Assembly (NCBI RefSeq): GCF_002127325.2
Contig: NC_035444.2
Span: 78,117,392 to 78,181,391, forward strand
DNA: 64,000 bases
From: Helianthus annuus
Taxonomy: Eukaryota; Streptophyta; Magnoliopsida; Asterales; Asteraceae
Reading direction: 5' to 3'
Under the pieces are notes generated by a model, which was given only the letters and a program-made list of their open reading frames with translations, ran no database searches and was not told the DNA's origin. Both the position numbers and the translations under genes were made by a program. Below, one piece after another: positions 56,312-64,000 of this stretch. Each line of letters opens with the position of its first letter. Positions within the stretch are counted from its first letter, which is position 1.

Positions 56312-57198
56312 TTTCATCTACAACAACAACAACAATAACCATACCCAGTCCCTTTTATAGCAAAGCTATCGATAGGGTATGGGAGGGTGAGATGTAGGCA
56401 AACCTTACCTCTATCCCAAGGGATAAAGAGGCTGCTTCAGGTGACACCCCCCAGCTCCAACGCCATATCCAGACATCAAAGTTACATCCAAACATACAAG
56501 GCACATAGCTACTAAAAAACAACATAAACATAGTGCACTAAAGATATTCTTAGCAGGCTACCAAATATACAATTAGTGACATACAACATAGCATAAAAAC
56601 ACACAGACAAGCAATAACATGCAAAGGCCCCCAAAGCACATCAACACGCTAATCTCCTTAGAAAAGACCAACATCCTAAGCTCTTAAAGAACGAGTTTAA
56701 TGTTAAACCAAACTATCATCCTAAAGTTCCTTAACCTTAATCCTTCGTCTCCATGAACTCCTATCCTGGACCATGTCCTTAGAGAGGTTCAATTCTAGCA
56801 AATCCTGTCTAATCCGCTCCTCCCACATTAGCTTTGGCCTACCTCTACTCCTCCTCCCCTCCACATTGAGATTTTCTATGCTTCTAACTACAGCTGCCGT
56901 TTGTTTCCTCCTAACATGTCCAAACCATCCCAACCTCCCCTCCCTTATTTTATCAGATATACTAGCTACCCCTAATATATCCCTAAAAACCTTATTTTTT
57001 ATCTTGTCTAGCCTAGTGTGTCCAAACATCCACCTCAACATCCTCATCTCTGCTACCTCTACCTTACGCGCCTGCGACTTCTTGATTGCCCAACAGTTTG
57101 TTCGATATAACATGGTCGGTCTAATTGGAAACCTATAAAACTTCCCCTTTAGTTTAACTGGGAACCTTAAAGCTATAATAAGCCCCTTTTTTATTGTT
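56312..57198 (-). pseudogene. 5'-truncated RTE-type LINE, C-terminal coding end and 3' UTR
   Basis: The - strand frame (57113 to 56721, open upstream to about 57185) reads KLKGKFYRFPIRPTMLYRTNCWAIKK, AEMRMLRWMFGHTRLDKIKN, DKIREGRLGWFGHVRR, GRRSRGRPKLMWEERIRQDL and SSWRRRIKVKEL. This is the typical C-terminus of plant RTE-clade LINEs. The 3' UTR (56330-56460) has the familiar GGGTATGGGAGGGTGAGATG segment, ending in a TTG-repeat tail (+ strand CAACAACAACAACAATAACC near 56317). The 130-codon frame is open, but it is only the tail of the gene. Confidence 0.82.
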
Positions 57199-57390
57199 GT
57201 GCATCAGCCACGGCTCACATGACACTTGCACTAATCTGTTCGATATTTACCATGTACCAGCACTACAACGACAACGTGCGCGGGTCTATTTATTAGTTTT
57301 ATCTATGTTCCAACAATATTTATGTAAACATAGGCAAAAGATCAAATACAAATACCTTTAATGTACGAAACGTACGAACCGAAGGTTTTA

Positions 57391-57775
57391 CTGAAAAACA
57401 CGGTGGCATTTTCGTAATTATTTACTCGTAGAGTAATTATAAAAATTACCCTACAAATGATCTTGTAGGGTAATTTTGATATTGTAGGGTAATTTTGTAA
57501 AATGATATTATAAGGTAATTTTGATATTGTAAGATAATTTTGTAGAGTATCATAATTACTCTACAAAATGATCTTGTAAGGTAATTTTGATCTTGTATGG
57601 TAATTTTAAATTGTATGTTATTGATAAACTAGTAGAGTAATTTTAGTAATTACCCTACAAACACATTTTACAAAATTACTCTACAAGATCAAAATTACTC
57701 TTCAAGATCATTTGTAGGGTAATTCTGATAATTACTCTACGAGTAGTTAATTACAAAAATGCCACCGCGCTTTTT
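57391..57775. mobile_element. Palindromic MITE with internal GTAGGGTAATTTT repeats
   Basis: The left arm (GGTGGCATTTTCGTAATTA, ...TAGAGTAATTATAAAAATTACCC) reappears inverted at the right (ACTCTACGAGTAGTTAATTAC, AAAAATGCCACC). Between them, GTAGGGTAATTTTGAT-type units recur about ten times in both orientations. A TA dinucleotide flanks the symmetrical part, but the exact ends and superfamily are uncertain. No ORF. Confidence 0.75.
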
Positions 57776-57777
57776 TA

Positions 57778-58850
57778 CTTTTTCATGCCTTTTGTATATT
57801 TTGTACGATAAGACTGTTTATACGGAAAGTTTTCCCCAGTAAACATAATAGGAGAATCATATTTTAAAATCCTTTTATAAAAATGCTGATTTATCTTGTA
57901 TTTGATAATTTTTATGTGATTTTTCAAGGGTGGGGTATAACAAGTAAGTGAGTGAGGTACGTTTAGCTCACCCTCTATTGACATATCATATATAAACATC
58001 CATTTTGATTCATATGTATATTATTTCAGTATTGTATAACTATTATTTATGTTTGAATGTTAAAAAACTCTTTTAACTTTATATTTTAGTTTATTTCAGC
58101 AGTTTGCAGAAGTTAAAAAAAACAGTCTTCTTCTTGTAGACTGCAGAGGTTTGATCCACCTCTTCAGCTGCAGATGTGATCCGCTAATTGCAGACGTTTT
58201 ACCTTTGAAAAAACAAAGAGCACCTAAGAAAGACTAGTATACATAAAAAAATCAACATCAAACAGCAGTCCAACCAAGAAATTTCCATATTTTGGTTGTT
58301 CTTGACATATTGTCTTGACCTCATTGTCAGGACTCTATATCTAAATTAAGTAAAACATTGTGTATGAATCAATCCACGTGTAATATAATGTATTGGCAAT
58401 TAAAATACTTGTATTAGTCTATTTCTGACTCAAATGGCAATTAAAATACTTGTATTAGTCTATATCTGACTCAAAGCACATATCTAACTTATTTAAGAAT
58501 CTATAAAATTTCAGTATAAGATAACATCAACGATAAAAATACTAATTTATATCCAAGAAGTCCCCATCAATACAATTTGCAAGAAAAAATGCCTGCTAAC
58601 ATTAATCTCCCTGCTAGCATCCATTGGTAAACTAGCCCTTGAAGGCACCCAAAATCTCATAATTATTGTGAAAGAGATAGCAGCTGAATTATATCAATAC
58701 AAATTAATCAAAATTCAAAACACACCCTTTCTTTGCTACTTGCATTCACAATCACAACTCACACAGCTAGAGTCAACATAATAGAAACTTCACCCAACCA
58801 TACTTAACTTTTCTTTATACCCAACCTAGATACTGAGAGGAAGAAACAAG
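57778..58850 (+). promoter_or_regulatory. Upstream region of the NLR gene, with a 41-bp tandem duplication
   Basis: No other gene is present. GGCAATTAAAATACTTGTAT (58395) is repeated at 58436 as part of a 41-bp direct duplication that differs by one or two bases. No core promoter could be assigned with confidence. The 60 bp before the ATG (CCCAACCTAGATACTGAGAG, then GAAGAAACAAG) are purine-rich, as in many plant 5' UTRs. Confidence 0.45.
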
Positions 58851-60563
58851 ATGGCATACACTGGGCTGAAGCTGTTCATGTTGAAACTGAAGCAGATGAT
58901 TTTAAGTAACAATCATCCACTAGTCACCCCGCAATTCCAACTGCTTTATGACGGGCTTGGATTGATGATCCAAACCATATTCGTTGAAAAAGAAAGTGAC
59001 CTACATAAGCTTGAGGAAGTAAGAAATCTGAAGAGAAGATTCAAAGATGTAACAAAAGAGGCACACGATATGCTTGATCTGTTTGTCTCCGCGATCAATT
59101 TCAAACACAAGATATGTGATCCAATATCTTATGTATTTGACTTCTCTCTGATTATTGAGGATGTTATGAGATCAATCAAGTCTATCAGAGAGGATTTCAT
59201 TAGCATCCTCAATAACACGAAGATGGAATTATATCCAAGAACCGACAGTCAGAAAACCCGATCTGCCGCTGCTGGTGGAACTTCCTGCTCCAGAAATTCA
59301 CCAGTATGGGAGGAAAATGAAATCGTAGTGGGTCTTGATCCGGATATTGATATCATACGAGACAAACTTTCCGAGGATACAAAAAAGCTCGATGTCATCT
59401 CCATTGTTGGCATGGGTGGATCAGGGAAGACTACCCTTGCTACCAAAGTATTCAATGATCGTTTTGTTGTTTATCATTTCCGGGTACGTGGGTGGGTCAC
59501 TGTTTCTCAAAAGTATGAAAAGACGGATCTGTTAAATCAAATGCTGGCATCCATCGGAGTTGAAATGGAACATGATCAAAGGGATAGCTACTCTCATCTT
59601 CGTGAAAAGTTGCACAAATGCCTCATGGGCAAGAGATATTTAGTTGTCATTGATGATATCTGGAACAATAAGTCTTGGGATGACCTGAAAGTAGTTTTCC
59701 CGGATAATAACAATGGAAGTCGACTTCTGGTCACCAGTCGTCACAAGAGAGTTGCTTTACATGCAAAATCAAACGGTCTCATCCATCAGTTAAGATATTT
59801 AACAGATGAAGAAAGCTGGGAGTTGCTGCATAAGAAGGTGTTCCATGGCAACGATTTCCCGGACGTGTTAACTGTACCTGGAATGCAAATTGCAAGAAAC
59901 TGTCATGGATTGCCACTGGCAGTGGTTGTCATTGCAGGAGTTCTAGCAAAAGAACCAGTAATCAAAGACACATGGGAAAGAATTTCTCGACGTGGCGGTT
60001 CATTAATCGTCAAGGCGTTGGCTTTGAGTTTGAATCATTTACCTTCTCACTTGAGAGACTGCTTTCTTTATCTAGGAAGCTTCCCAGAAGACTACAGGTT
60101 TGGAGTGCCAAGGTTGATCTGTTTATGGATTGCTCAGGGATTTATACAAGAAGTCAAAAGTCAAAGCTTTGAGGAAACTGCAAAAGATTACCTGATGGAA
60201 CTGGTCGACAGAAATCTTGTAGTCATACAGGATAGAAAGTTCAACGGAGCCATCAAAACTTTTAGTCTCCATGATGTTTTGAGGGAACTCTCCATGGAAA
60301 TTGCAACAAAAGAAAGGTTCTGCACACAAGTAATAGGATGGGATAATTGTATCATTGCACCATTCAAGACAAGCCGCATATTCATCGGCCATGACACAAA
60401 GCTTCGTTCACTTTTGCCCTTTTATAGCTACTCATATGAAAGTTACATCATTCATAAGTGTTCCCAATCGTGGAGTGCTGGATCTGAAACAATGTCATCT
60501 AAAATATTTCCCAGACGAAATATCATTATTAATTGGCTTAAAGTACCTTGCAATTTGGAATGA
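58851..60563 (+). CDS. CC-NB-ARC part of an R1-type NLR resistance protein
   Basis: It starts MAYTGLKLFMLKLKQMI, the usual beginning of R1/late-blight-type CNLs. An Rx-like coiled-coil domain occupies residues 1-110 (KRRFKDVTKEAHDMLDLFV replaces the EDVID region). NB-ARC follows: P-loop GMGGSGKT at 187-194, RNBS-A FRVRGWVTVSQ, kinase-2 LVVIDDIW at 264-271, RNBS-B GSRLLVTSR, GLPL at 353-356, RNBS-D CFLYLGSFPEDY, and LHD at 473-475 in place of MHD. These cytoplasmic receptors detect pathogen effectors and switch by ADP/ATP exchange. The frame leaves the family pattern near residues 530-537 (60440-60460): a one-base shift moves the LRR into the +1 frame, and the last about 30 residues are out-of-frame sequence. 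Intronless. All nucleotide-binding motifs are intact, so the lesion is recent or an assembly error. Confidence 0.93.
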   Translation: MAYTGLKLFMLKLKQMILSNNHPLVTPQFQLLYDGLGLMIQTIFVEKESDLHKLEEVRNLKRRFKDVTKEAHDMLDLFVSAINFKHKICDPISYVFDFSLIIEDVMRSIKSIREDFISILNNTKMELYPRTDSQKTRSAAAGGTSCSRNSPVWEENEIVVGLDPDIDIIRDKLSEDTKKLDVISIVGMGGSGKTTLATKVFNDRFVVYHFRVRGWVTVSQKYEKTDLLNQMLASIGVEMEHDQRDSYSHLREKLHKCLMGKRYLVVIDDIWNNKSWDDLKVVFPDNNNGSRLLVTSRHKRVALHAKSNGLIHQLRYLTDEESWELLHKKVFHGNDFPDVLTVPGMQIARNCHGLPLAVVVIAGVLAKEPVIKDTWERISRRGGSLIVKALALSLNHLPSHLRDCFLYLGSFPEDYRFGVPRLICLWIAQGFIQEVKSQSFEETAKDYLMELVDRNLVVIQDRKFNGAIKTFSLHDVLRELSMEIATKERFCTQVIGWDNCIIAPFKTSRIFIGHDTKLRSLLPFYSYSYESYIIHKCSQSWSAGSETMSSKIFPRRNIIINWLKVPCNLE

Positions 60564-61617
60564 TAATAGAGATTTCCAATCCACAATATGTGATCTTAGA
60601 AGCCTTCAAACCCTCATCATTGAAAGCAATTCAAGTAATCTTTTGATGCTGCCATGTACCATATCAAACTTGGTGAATCTAAGGCACTTGTGGAGTCGCC
60701 GGGCAATTATTTGTCCTCCACTTCAGATGCCGTTGATGAATTTGCAAACCATTTCCAACGTAGTGTTGGTAGATGGGCCTAAGAGGTGGGTGAAATATTT
60801 TCCATGCGTCAAGAAGCTTTCGTGTTTCTTTAACCCAGATTGGAATAAGATATATGACTTCAAATCACTCACCTTCCTTGAGATACTGAAGATGAGATCT
60901 ATAAAGTGCAAAAGTATACCCAGATTCCAAAAGATTAGCATCAGATTTCCTACCTCATTGAAAAAACTTACATTGAACGGATGCCGTCTTCCATGGAGTA
61001 ACATGTCCAAAATTCAATCTTTACCAAATCTCGAGGTTCTAAAACTACTTACAGATGCCTTCGTGGGACCCAGGTGGGACGCTGGTGAAAATCCATTTCA
61101 ACAACTAAAATTCTTGAAATTAACGGGGTTGGATATCGAACGGTGGGAAGCCTCCAGCATCAACTTCCCAAGTCTCAAACAGTTATTCTTGGTGGACTGC
61201 CGTCTCCTTGAAGGGATTCCACTTGAAATGAGTGGTGTCTCAACACTAGAGCACATCCAGATCAAGTCTTGTAACATCTCTGTTGTCAAATCAGCTGATA
61301 AAATACGAAAAGAGCAACGTGCTGATGGAAACTACGACTTGAAGATCAGAGCTGATAGACAATCATTAACAACTCCAGAAAATCTGTTCGTTGGGGAAAA
61401 TAGTCTAAAACACATCATCAAAAGTAGACATGTTCTCTATGAAATGAAAAGAAGATTAAATGATCGTATAGCCCGAACAGAAGAACTACCAATGCATCAT
61501 CCACTAGTTATTCAATCACATCGCCCTAGATGCAAGAGTAGAACATGGAACAATCAGAGATCCATATATAGTCCGATCAAAGAGAAAAATTTAACAGAGG
61601 TGGAAGACTTAAGTTGA
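60355..61617 (+). CDS. LRR part of the same NLR, in the +1 frame
   Basis: The real coding part starts near 60450 (SVPNRGVLDLKQCHLKYFPDEI); residues before that are out of frame. It continues with LIGLKYLAIW, SLQTLIIESN, LPCTISNLVNLRHLW, FPTSLKKLTLNGCRLPWSNM, LPNLEVLKLL, LKFLKLTGLDIERWEA, FPSLKQLFLVDCRLLEGIPL and LEHIQIKSC, a series of plant-type degenerate leucine-rich repeats that form the effector-sensing and autoinhibition domain. The last about 100 residues are charged and not LRR-like (ADKIRKEQRADGNYD..., MKRRLNDRIARTEELP). Together with 58851-60450 it would make a protein of about 920 residues, normal for this class. Confidence 0.88.
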   Translation: MHHSRQAAYSSAMTQSFVHFCPFIATHMKVTSFISVPNRGVLDLKQCHLKYFPDEISLLIGLKYLAIWNDNRDFQSTICDLRSLQTLIIESNSSNLLMLPCTISNLVNLRHLWSRRAIICPPLQMPLMNLQTISNVVLVDGPKRWVKYFPCVKKLSCFFNPDWNKIYDFKSLTFLEILKMRSIKCKSIPRFQKISIRFPTSLKKLTLNGCRLPWSNMSKIQSLPNLEVLKLLTDAFVGPRWDAGENPFQQLKFLKLTGLDIERWEASSINFPSLKQLFLVDCRLLEGIPLEMSGVSTLEHIQIKSCNISVVKSADKIRKEQRADGNYDLKIRADRQSLTTPENLFVGENSLKHIIKSRHVLYEMKRRLNDRIARTEELPMHHPLVIQSHRPRCKSRTWNNQRSIYSPIKEKNLTEVEDLS

Positions 61618-61886
61618 TTAAAATTTGATGGTGGATATCTATACAGATCGGCCATTTGCAGCCCTACTTTGTAATTGCAGAGTCAAAAGAAAGCATTCTA
61701 TTCACTAATCTATGCTATGTGTGACAGCTTATGGTGTAATCACAAAAAAAAAGACGTTCAATAATGGAATTTTTATTTGCCTTCTAATTTGCATCAGTAG
61801 AAAAACAAATACAATTGATAAGTCATTTTGGCTCTGTTTCTGCCATCTTAACAAAGCACGCATGAAAGTAAATGACTTAAAATTAA
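61618..61886. other. 3' flank of the NLR gene, no further gene
   Basis: AT-rich, with a 72-codon frame (61712-61930) that runs into the next repeat element and has no recognisable domain. It ends in AAAATTAA, the target duplication of the following element. Confidence 0.5.
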
Positions 61887-62292
61887 GGGAAAATAACCAT
61901 AGTCAAAATTTCCATATTAGCCGACTGTAGCGGCTCAACGAGCCGTTTCACTGACTTTTATACCTGTGTAGCGGCTCTAAAAGATCTTTCACAGGCAACC
62001 AATCGTCAACCGCCACGTGTCCCGACACCCGTGTAGCGGCTCTGAGCCGTTTTCCCACGAGCCATTGGAAACATCTCGGCTAAGATCCTGCACCCGAAAG
62101 CCGGCGCCTGAAACGGCTCAGAGCCGCTACACGGGTTGTCAGGACACGTGTTGGTTGATGATTGGCTGGCTGTGAAAGAACTTTTAGAGCCGCTACACGG
62201 GCATAAAAGTCAGTGAAACGGCTCGTTGAGCCGCTACAGTTGGCCAATATGGAAAATTTGACCGGTCAATGGCTATTATGGTTATTTTCCCG
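61887..62292. mobile_element. Foldback (palindromic) non-autonomous DNA transposon, 406 bp
   Basis: Almost the whole element is an inverted repeat. GGGAAAATAACCATA starts both arms (the right arm reversed); CTGTAGCGGCTCAACGAGCC at 61926 matches inverted sequence ending near 62239; and the arms continue through TTTCACTGACTTTTAT, GTGTAGCGGCTC and CACGTGT to a centre near 62075. AAAATTAA flanks both sides (61879-61886 and 62293-62300). GTAGCGGCTC occurs several times per arm. It has high GC relative to its surroundings and no ORF. An 8-9 bp duplication suits a Mutator- or hAT-type parent. Confidence 0.85.
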
Positions 62293-62697
62293 AAAATTAA
62301 CATTTGTAGTTCTTAGGAGTGATAAAACAACTTTTAATTGAAACTCCTGGTGCAATTATGCCCCTTTCAATGCAAGCTTGATGAGCCTGAAATTCAAACA
62401 TAAACTTATCATTTTTGATAACTACACTTACATAACAAAAGTTATAGCCGCCAAGTGACATATATCAAAACTATATTTTTCTGCAGGGATTTGGATGTAA
62501 CATTTAATACACCAAATTTCATATCAAAGAAATCCTATTAAGCCTGTGAGCTTCATATTCCCAAAGAAAATCTCAGATGTCCCATATTCTCAACAATTTT
62601 TTTTATTTTCATTTTTAAATGAAATGCAATTAACATCAATTACCATTTTAATTTAGTTACTATCCATTCCAAATCATGAAATTCAAACAACATCGAT
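62293..62697. other. No recognisable gene
   Basis: AT-rich sequence; no ORF, repeat or motif recognised. Confidence 0.5.
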
Positions 62698-62705
62698 TAT
62701 AAAAT

Positions 62706-63079
62706 ATGGGGAAGGTTCAACTGAAAACCACTAGTTATCGCGAAAACTCGAAAACTAACTAAAAACCCTAAAAAACATACCAATTTTTTTTTTTGCATAC
62801 CAATTTTCGCTATTTAAATTATATAAAAAAAATTTCAAAAAAATAAAAATATTTTTGTAGTGCACATGTGTAATAGTACACTATGTATATGTGTATTACA
62901 CATGTGAATTATTACACATTGCACTACATTTTTTTTTTTTTGAAAAAAAAGTTTTTTTATATAAAAAATCTGGCGATCTTAAATAAAAAAATTGAAAAAA
63001 AAATTTGTGTGTTTTTTAAGTTTTTTTAGTTAGTTTTCGAGTTTTCGCGATAAAAGTGGTTTTCATTTGAACCATCCCC
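62706..63079. mobile_element. MITE with 60-bp terminal inverted repeats, 374 bp
   Basis: The left GGGGAAGGTTCAACTGAAAA...CGCGAAAACTCGAAAACTAA reappears inverted at the right (TTAGTTAGTTTTCGAGTTTT, ...TTTGAACCATCCCC). TATAAAAT flanks both sides (62698-62705, 63080-63087). The middle is AT-rich with an internal ACACATGTG palindrome. No ORF. Confidence 0.8.
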
Positions 63080-63245
63080 TATAAAATGTAAAATATAAAA
63101 CATATATTCATGGAGAAAACACCCTAACTTCTGGAGAGTTAGTTTTCGAGTTTTCGCGATAAAAGTGGTTTTCATTTGAACCATCCCCTATAAAATATAA
63201 AACATAAAACATATATACATGGAGAAAACACCCTAACCTCTGGAA
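63028..63245. repeat. 109-bp tandem duplication covering the right arm of the MITE
   Basis: AGTTAGTTTTCGAGTTTTCG at 63028 and again at 63137, each continuing through the MITE end and about 50 bp of flank (TATATTCATGGAGAAAACAC / TATATACATGGAGAAAACAC). The duplication therefore happened after the MITE inserted. Confidence 0.9.
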
Positions 63246-64000
63246 GAACGTTGAATAACTGCACTTGAAGATGAAGATGTAATAGCGTCTTCCCGGCATC
63301 CGTCAATTTGATTTCGAGTCGATTAAATGACGAACGAGACAATTTGGACAACATTTGATGATCATAAGGCGTTTCTGGGGTTCCTTCTTTTTTTTTTTTC
63401 CTTTTAACTTCTCCTTTTCAACTTTTTTTAAGAAGTAACAAAAACTAACTTCTTCTTTTTAACTTCTTAACATACAAAAGCTCTTTTTCAAATTGTTTTC
63501 CAAACACTATAAAAACAACTTATTAGCTTTTATAAGTCAATAAGTTAAAGTTAATCCAAAATAAGCTAACCCAAAACACCCTCGGAGTGTGCAGAGCTTG
63601 CTGACTGATTTTCATTGGTAGACAACAGTGAGTTGGGGTGTTTTTTTTCAGGGATTAGGTAGTTCGAAAAAGATAGGTGGAAATGAATGTGAATGTAAAG
63701 CAGGGGAGAACTCACCCTCAAATTTAAGTGCGGCAATTGCTTGCACGACAAAAAAATGTTTTAAACGACTAACATTTAATAAAAGAGTTGTCTACAGTTT
63801 ACTCATTTTAAAAATAGTTGGGTTGGTAAGTATAATAAGAGGCTGGATCCTATATAAGACAATAAGTAGGTACGAATCATACGTGAGAATTAGAGAAGTG
63901 AATCTTGAACACCTAGATCAGAGCTCTGTTGAAAACATGTTATCCACTGTTTGAAGCCTTGGAACCATTATGGATTATGGATGAAGAAACAGTCCAAAAC
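63246..64000. other. No recognisable gene; possible hAT-type MITE remnant
   Basis: A T-rich block at 63385-63580 ends in AATAAGCTAACCCAAAACACCC. Its reverse loosely resembles GGCGTTTCTGGGGTTCC near 63369, so a small DNA transposon is possible. A 108-codon frame at 63628-63954 has no recognisable domain. Confidence 0.35.

Noticed and set aside
56773..57138. 121-codon frame on the + strand
   Set aside because: It is the antisense of the RTE LINE coding end on the - strand, which matches a known protein family.
61887..62292. Long hairpin as a microRNA precursor
   Set aside because: Near-perfect long arms, target duplication at both ends and transposon-like termini fit a foldback element better; no mature miRNA sequence was recognised.
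63628..63954. 108-codon open frame on the + strand with a hydrophobic stretch
   Set aside because: No family recognised, no upstream promoter sign, located in repeat-like DNA near the window edge; not enough to call a gene.

Overview
This 64-kb window is nuclear DNA of a flowering plant. It is AT-rich, full of nested LTR retrotransposons, and carries one plant-type NLR disease-resistance gene; no bacterial, organellar or CRISPR feature is visible. The retrotransposon families (a Tekay-like chromovirus with about 2.4-kb LTRs, an Athila-like element, and a SIRE-like copia Gag without pol) resemble those of Asteraceae (lettuce/sunflower relatives). That placement is an impression from family resemblance, not a database result.

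Positions 1-31968 form a nest. The host layer is an old, decayed Ty3/gypsy chromovirus on the + strand (8770-10101, resuming 28633-29729, with its 3' LTR at 29730-31968). Its left part was hit by a very young, almost intact Tekay-like element on the - strand (1-8769; the left LTR runs off the window; the two LTRs differ at one of 1198 comparable bases). Its integrase region was hit by an Athila-like, pol-less gag-protease element on the - strand (10102-28632). The left LTR of that element was in turn hit by a 10.6-kb element on the + strand (11398-21955, TSD TGTCT). This innermost element (copy A) encodes only a large Gag-like protein with two CCHC knuckles and carries an internal tandem duplication with a 3449-bp period.

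Positions 31969-45988 hold older debris: PIF/Harbinger transposase pieces in opposite orientations around an AAT microsatellite, a copia RT/RNase H remnant, an LTR-like block, a Tat-type gypsy gag-protease-RT remnant, and a 1.57-kb element with long terminal inverted repeats. A second pol-less Gag element (copy B, 45989-53177, TSD GGATG) follows, then a probable solo chromovirus LTR (53240-55500), a 160-bp tandem repeat, a 5'-truncated RTE-type LINE and a palindromic MITE.

The only host gene recognised is a coiled-coil NB-ARC-LRR gene of the R1/late-blight type (58851-61617, + strand). One frameshift between the NB-ARC and LRR regions splits it. Two more long-inverted-repeat elements lie downstream.

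The most unusual material is in the pol-less Gag family. Copies A and B are independent insertions of different subfamilies, yet both lack protease, integrase and RT at the same place. Both carry iterated motifs with a period of about 24 bp in the LTR upstream of the TATA box and again in the 5' leader. The core is GGAYCGCTY in A and GATTTCGCTY in B, so LTR and leader have changed together. In the 3' noncoding region both keep a short segment that can fold as a pseudoknot, with one compensatory base-pair change between copies.
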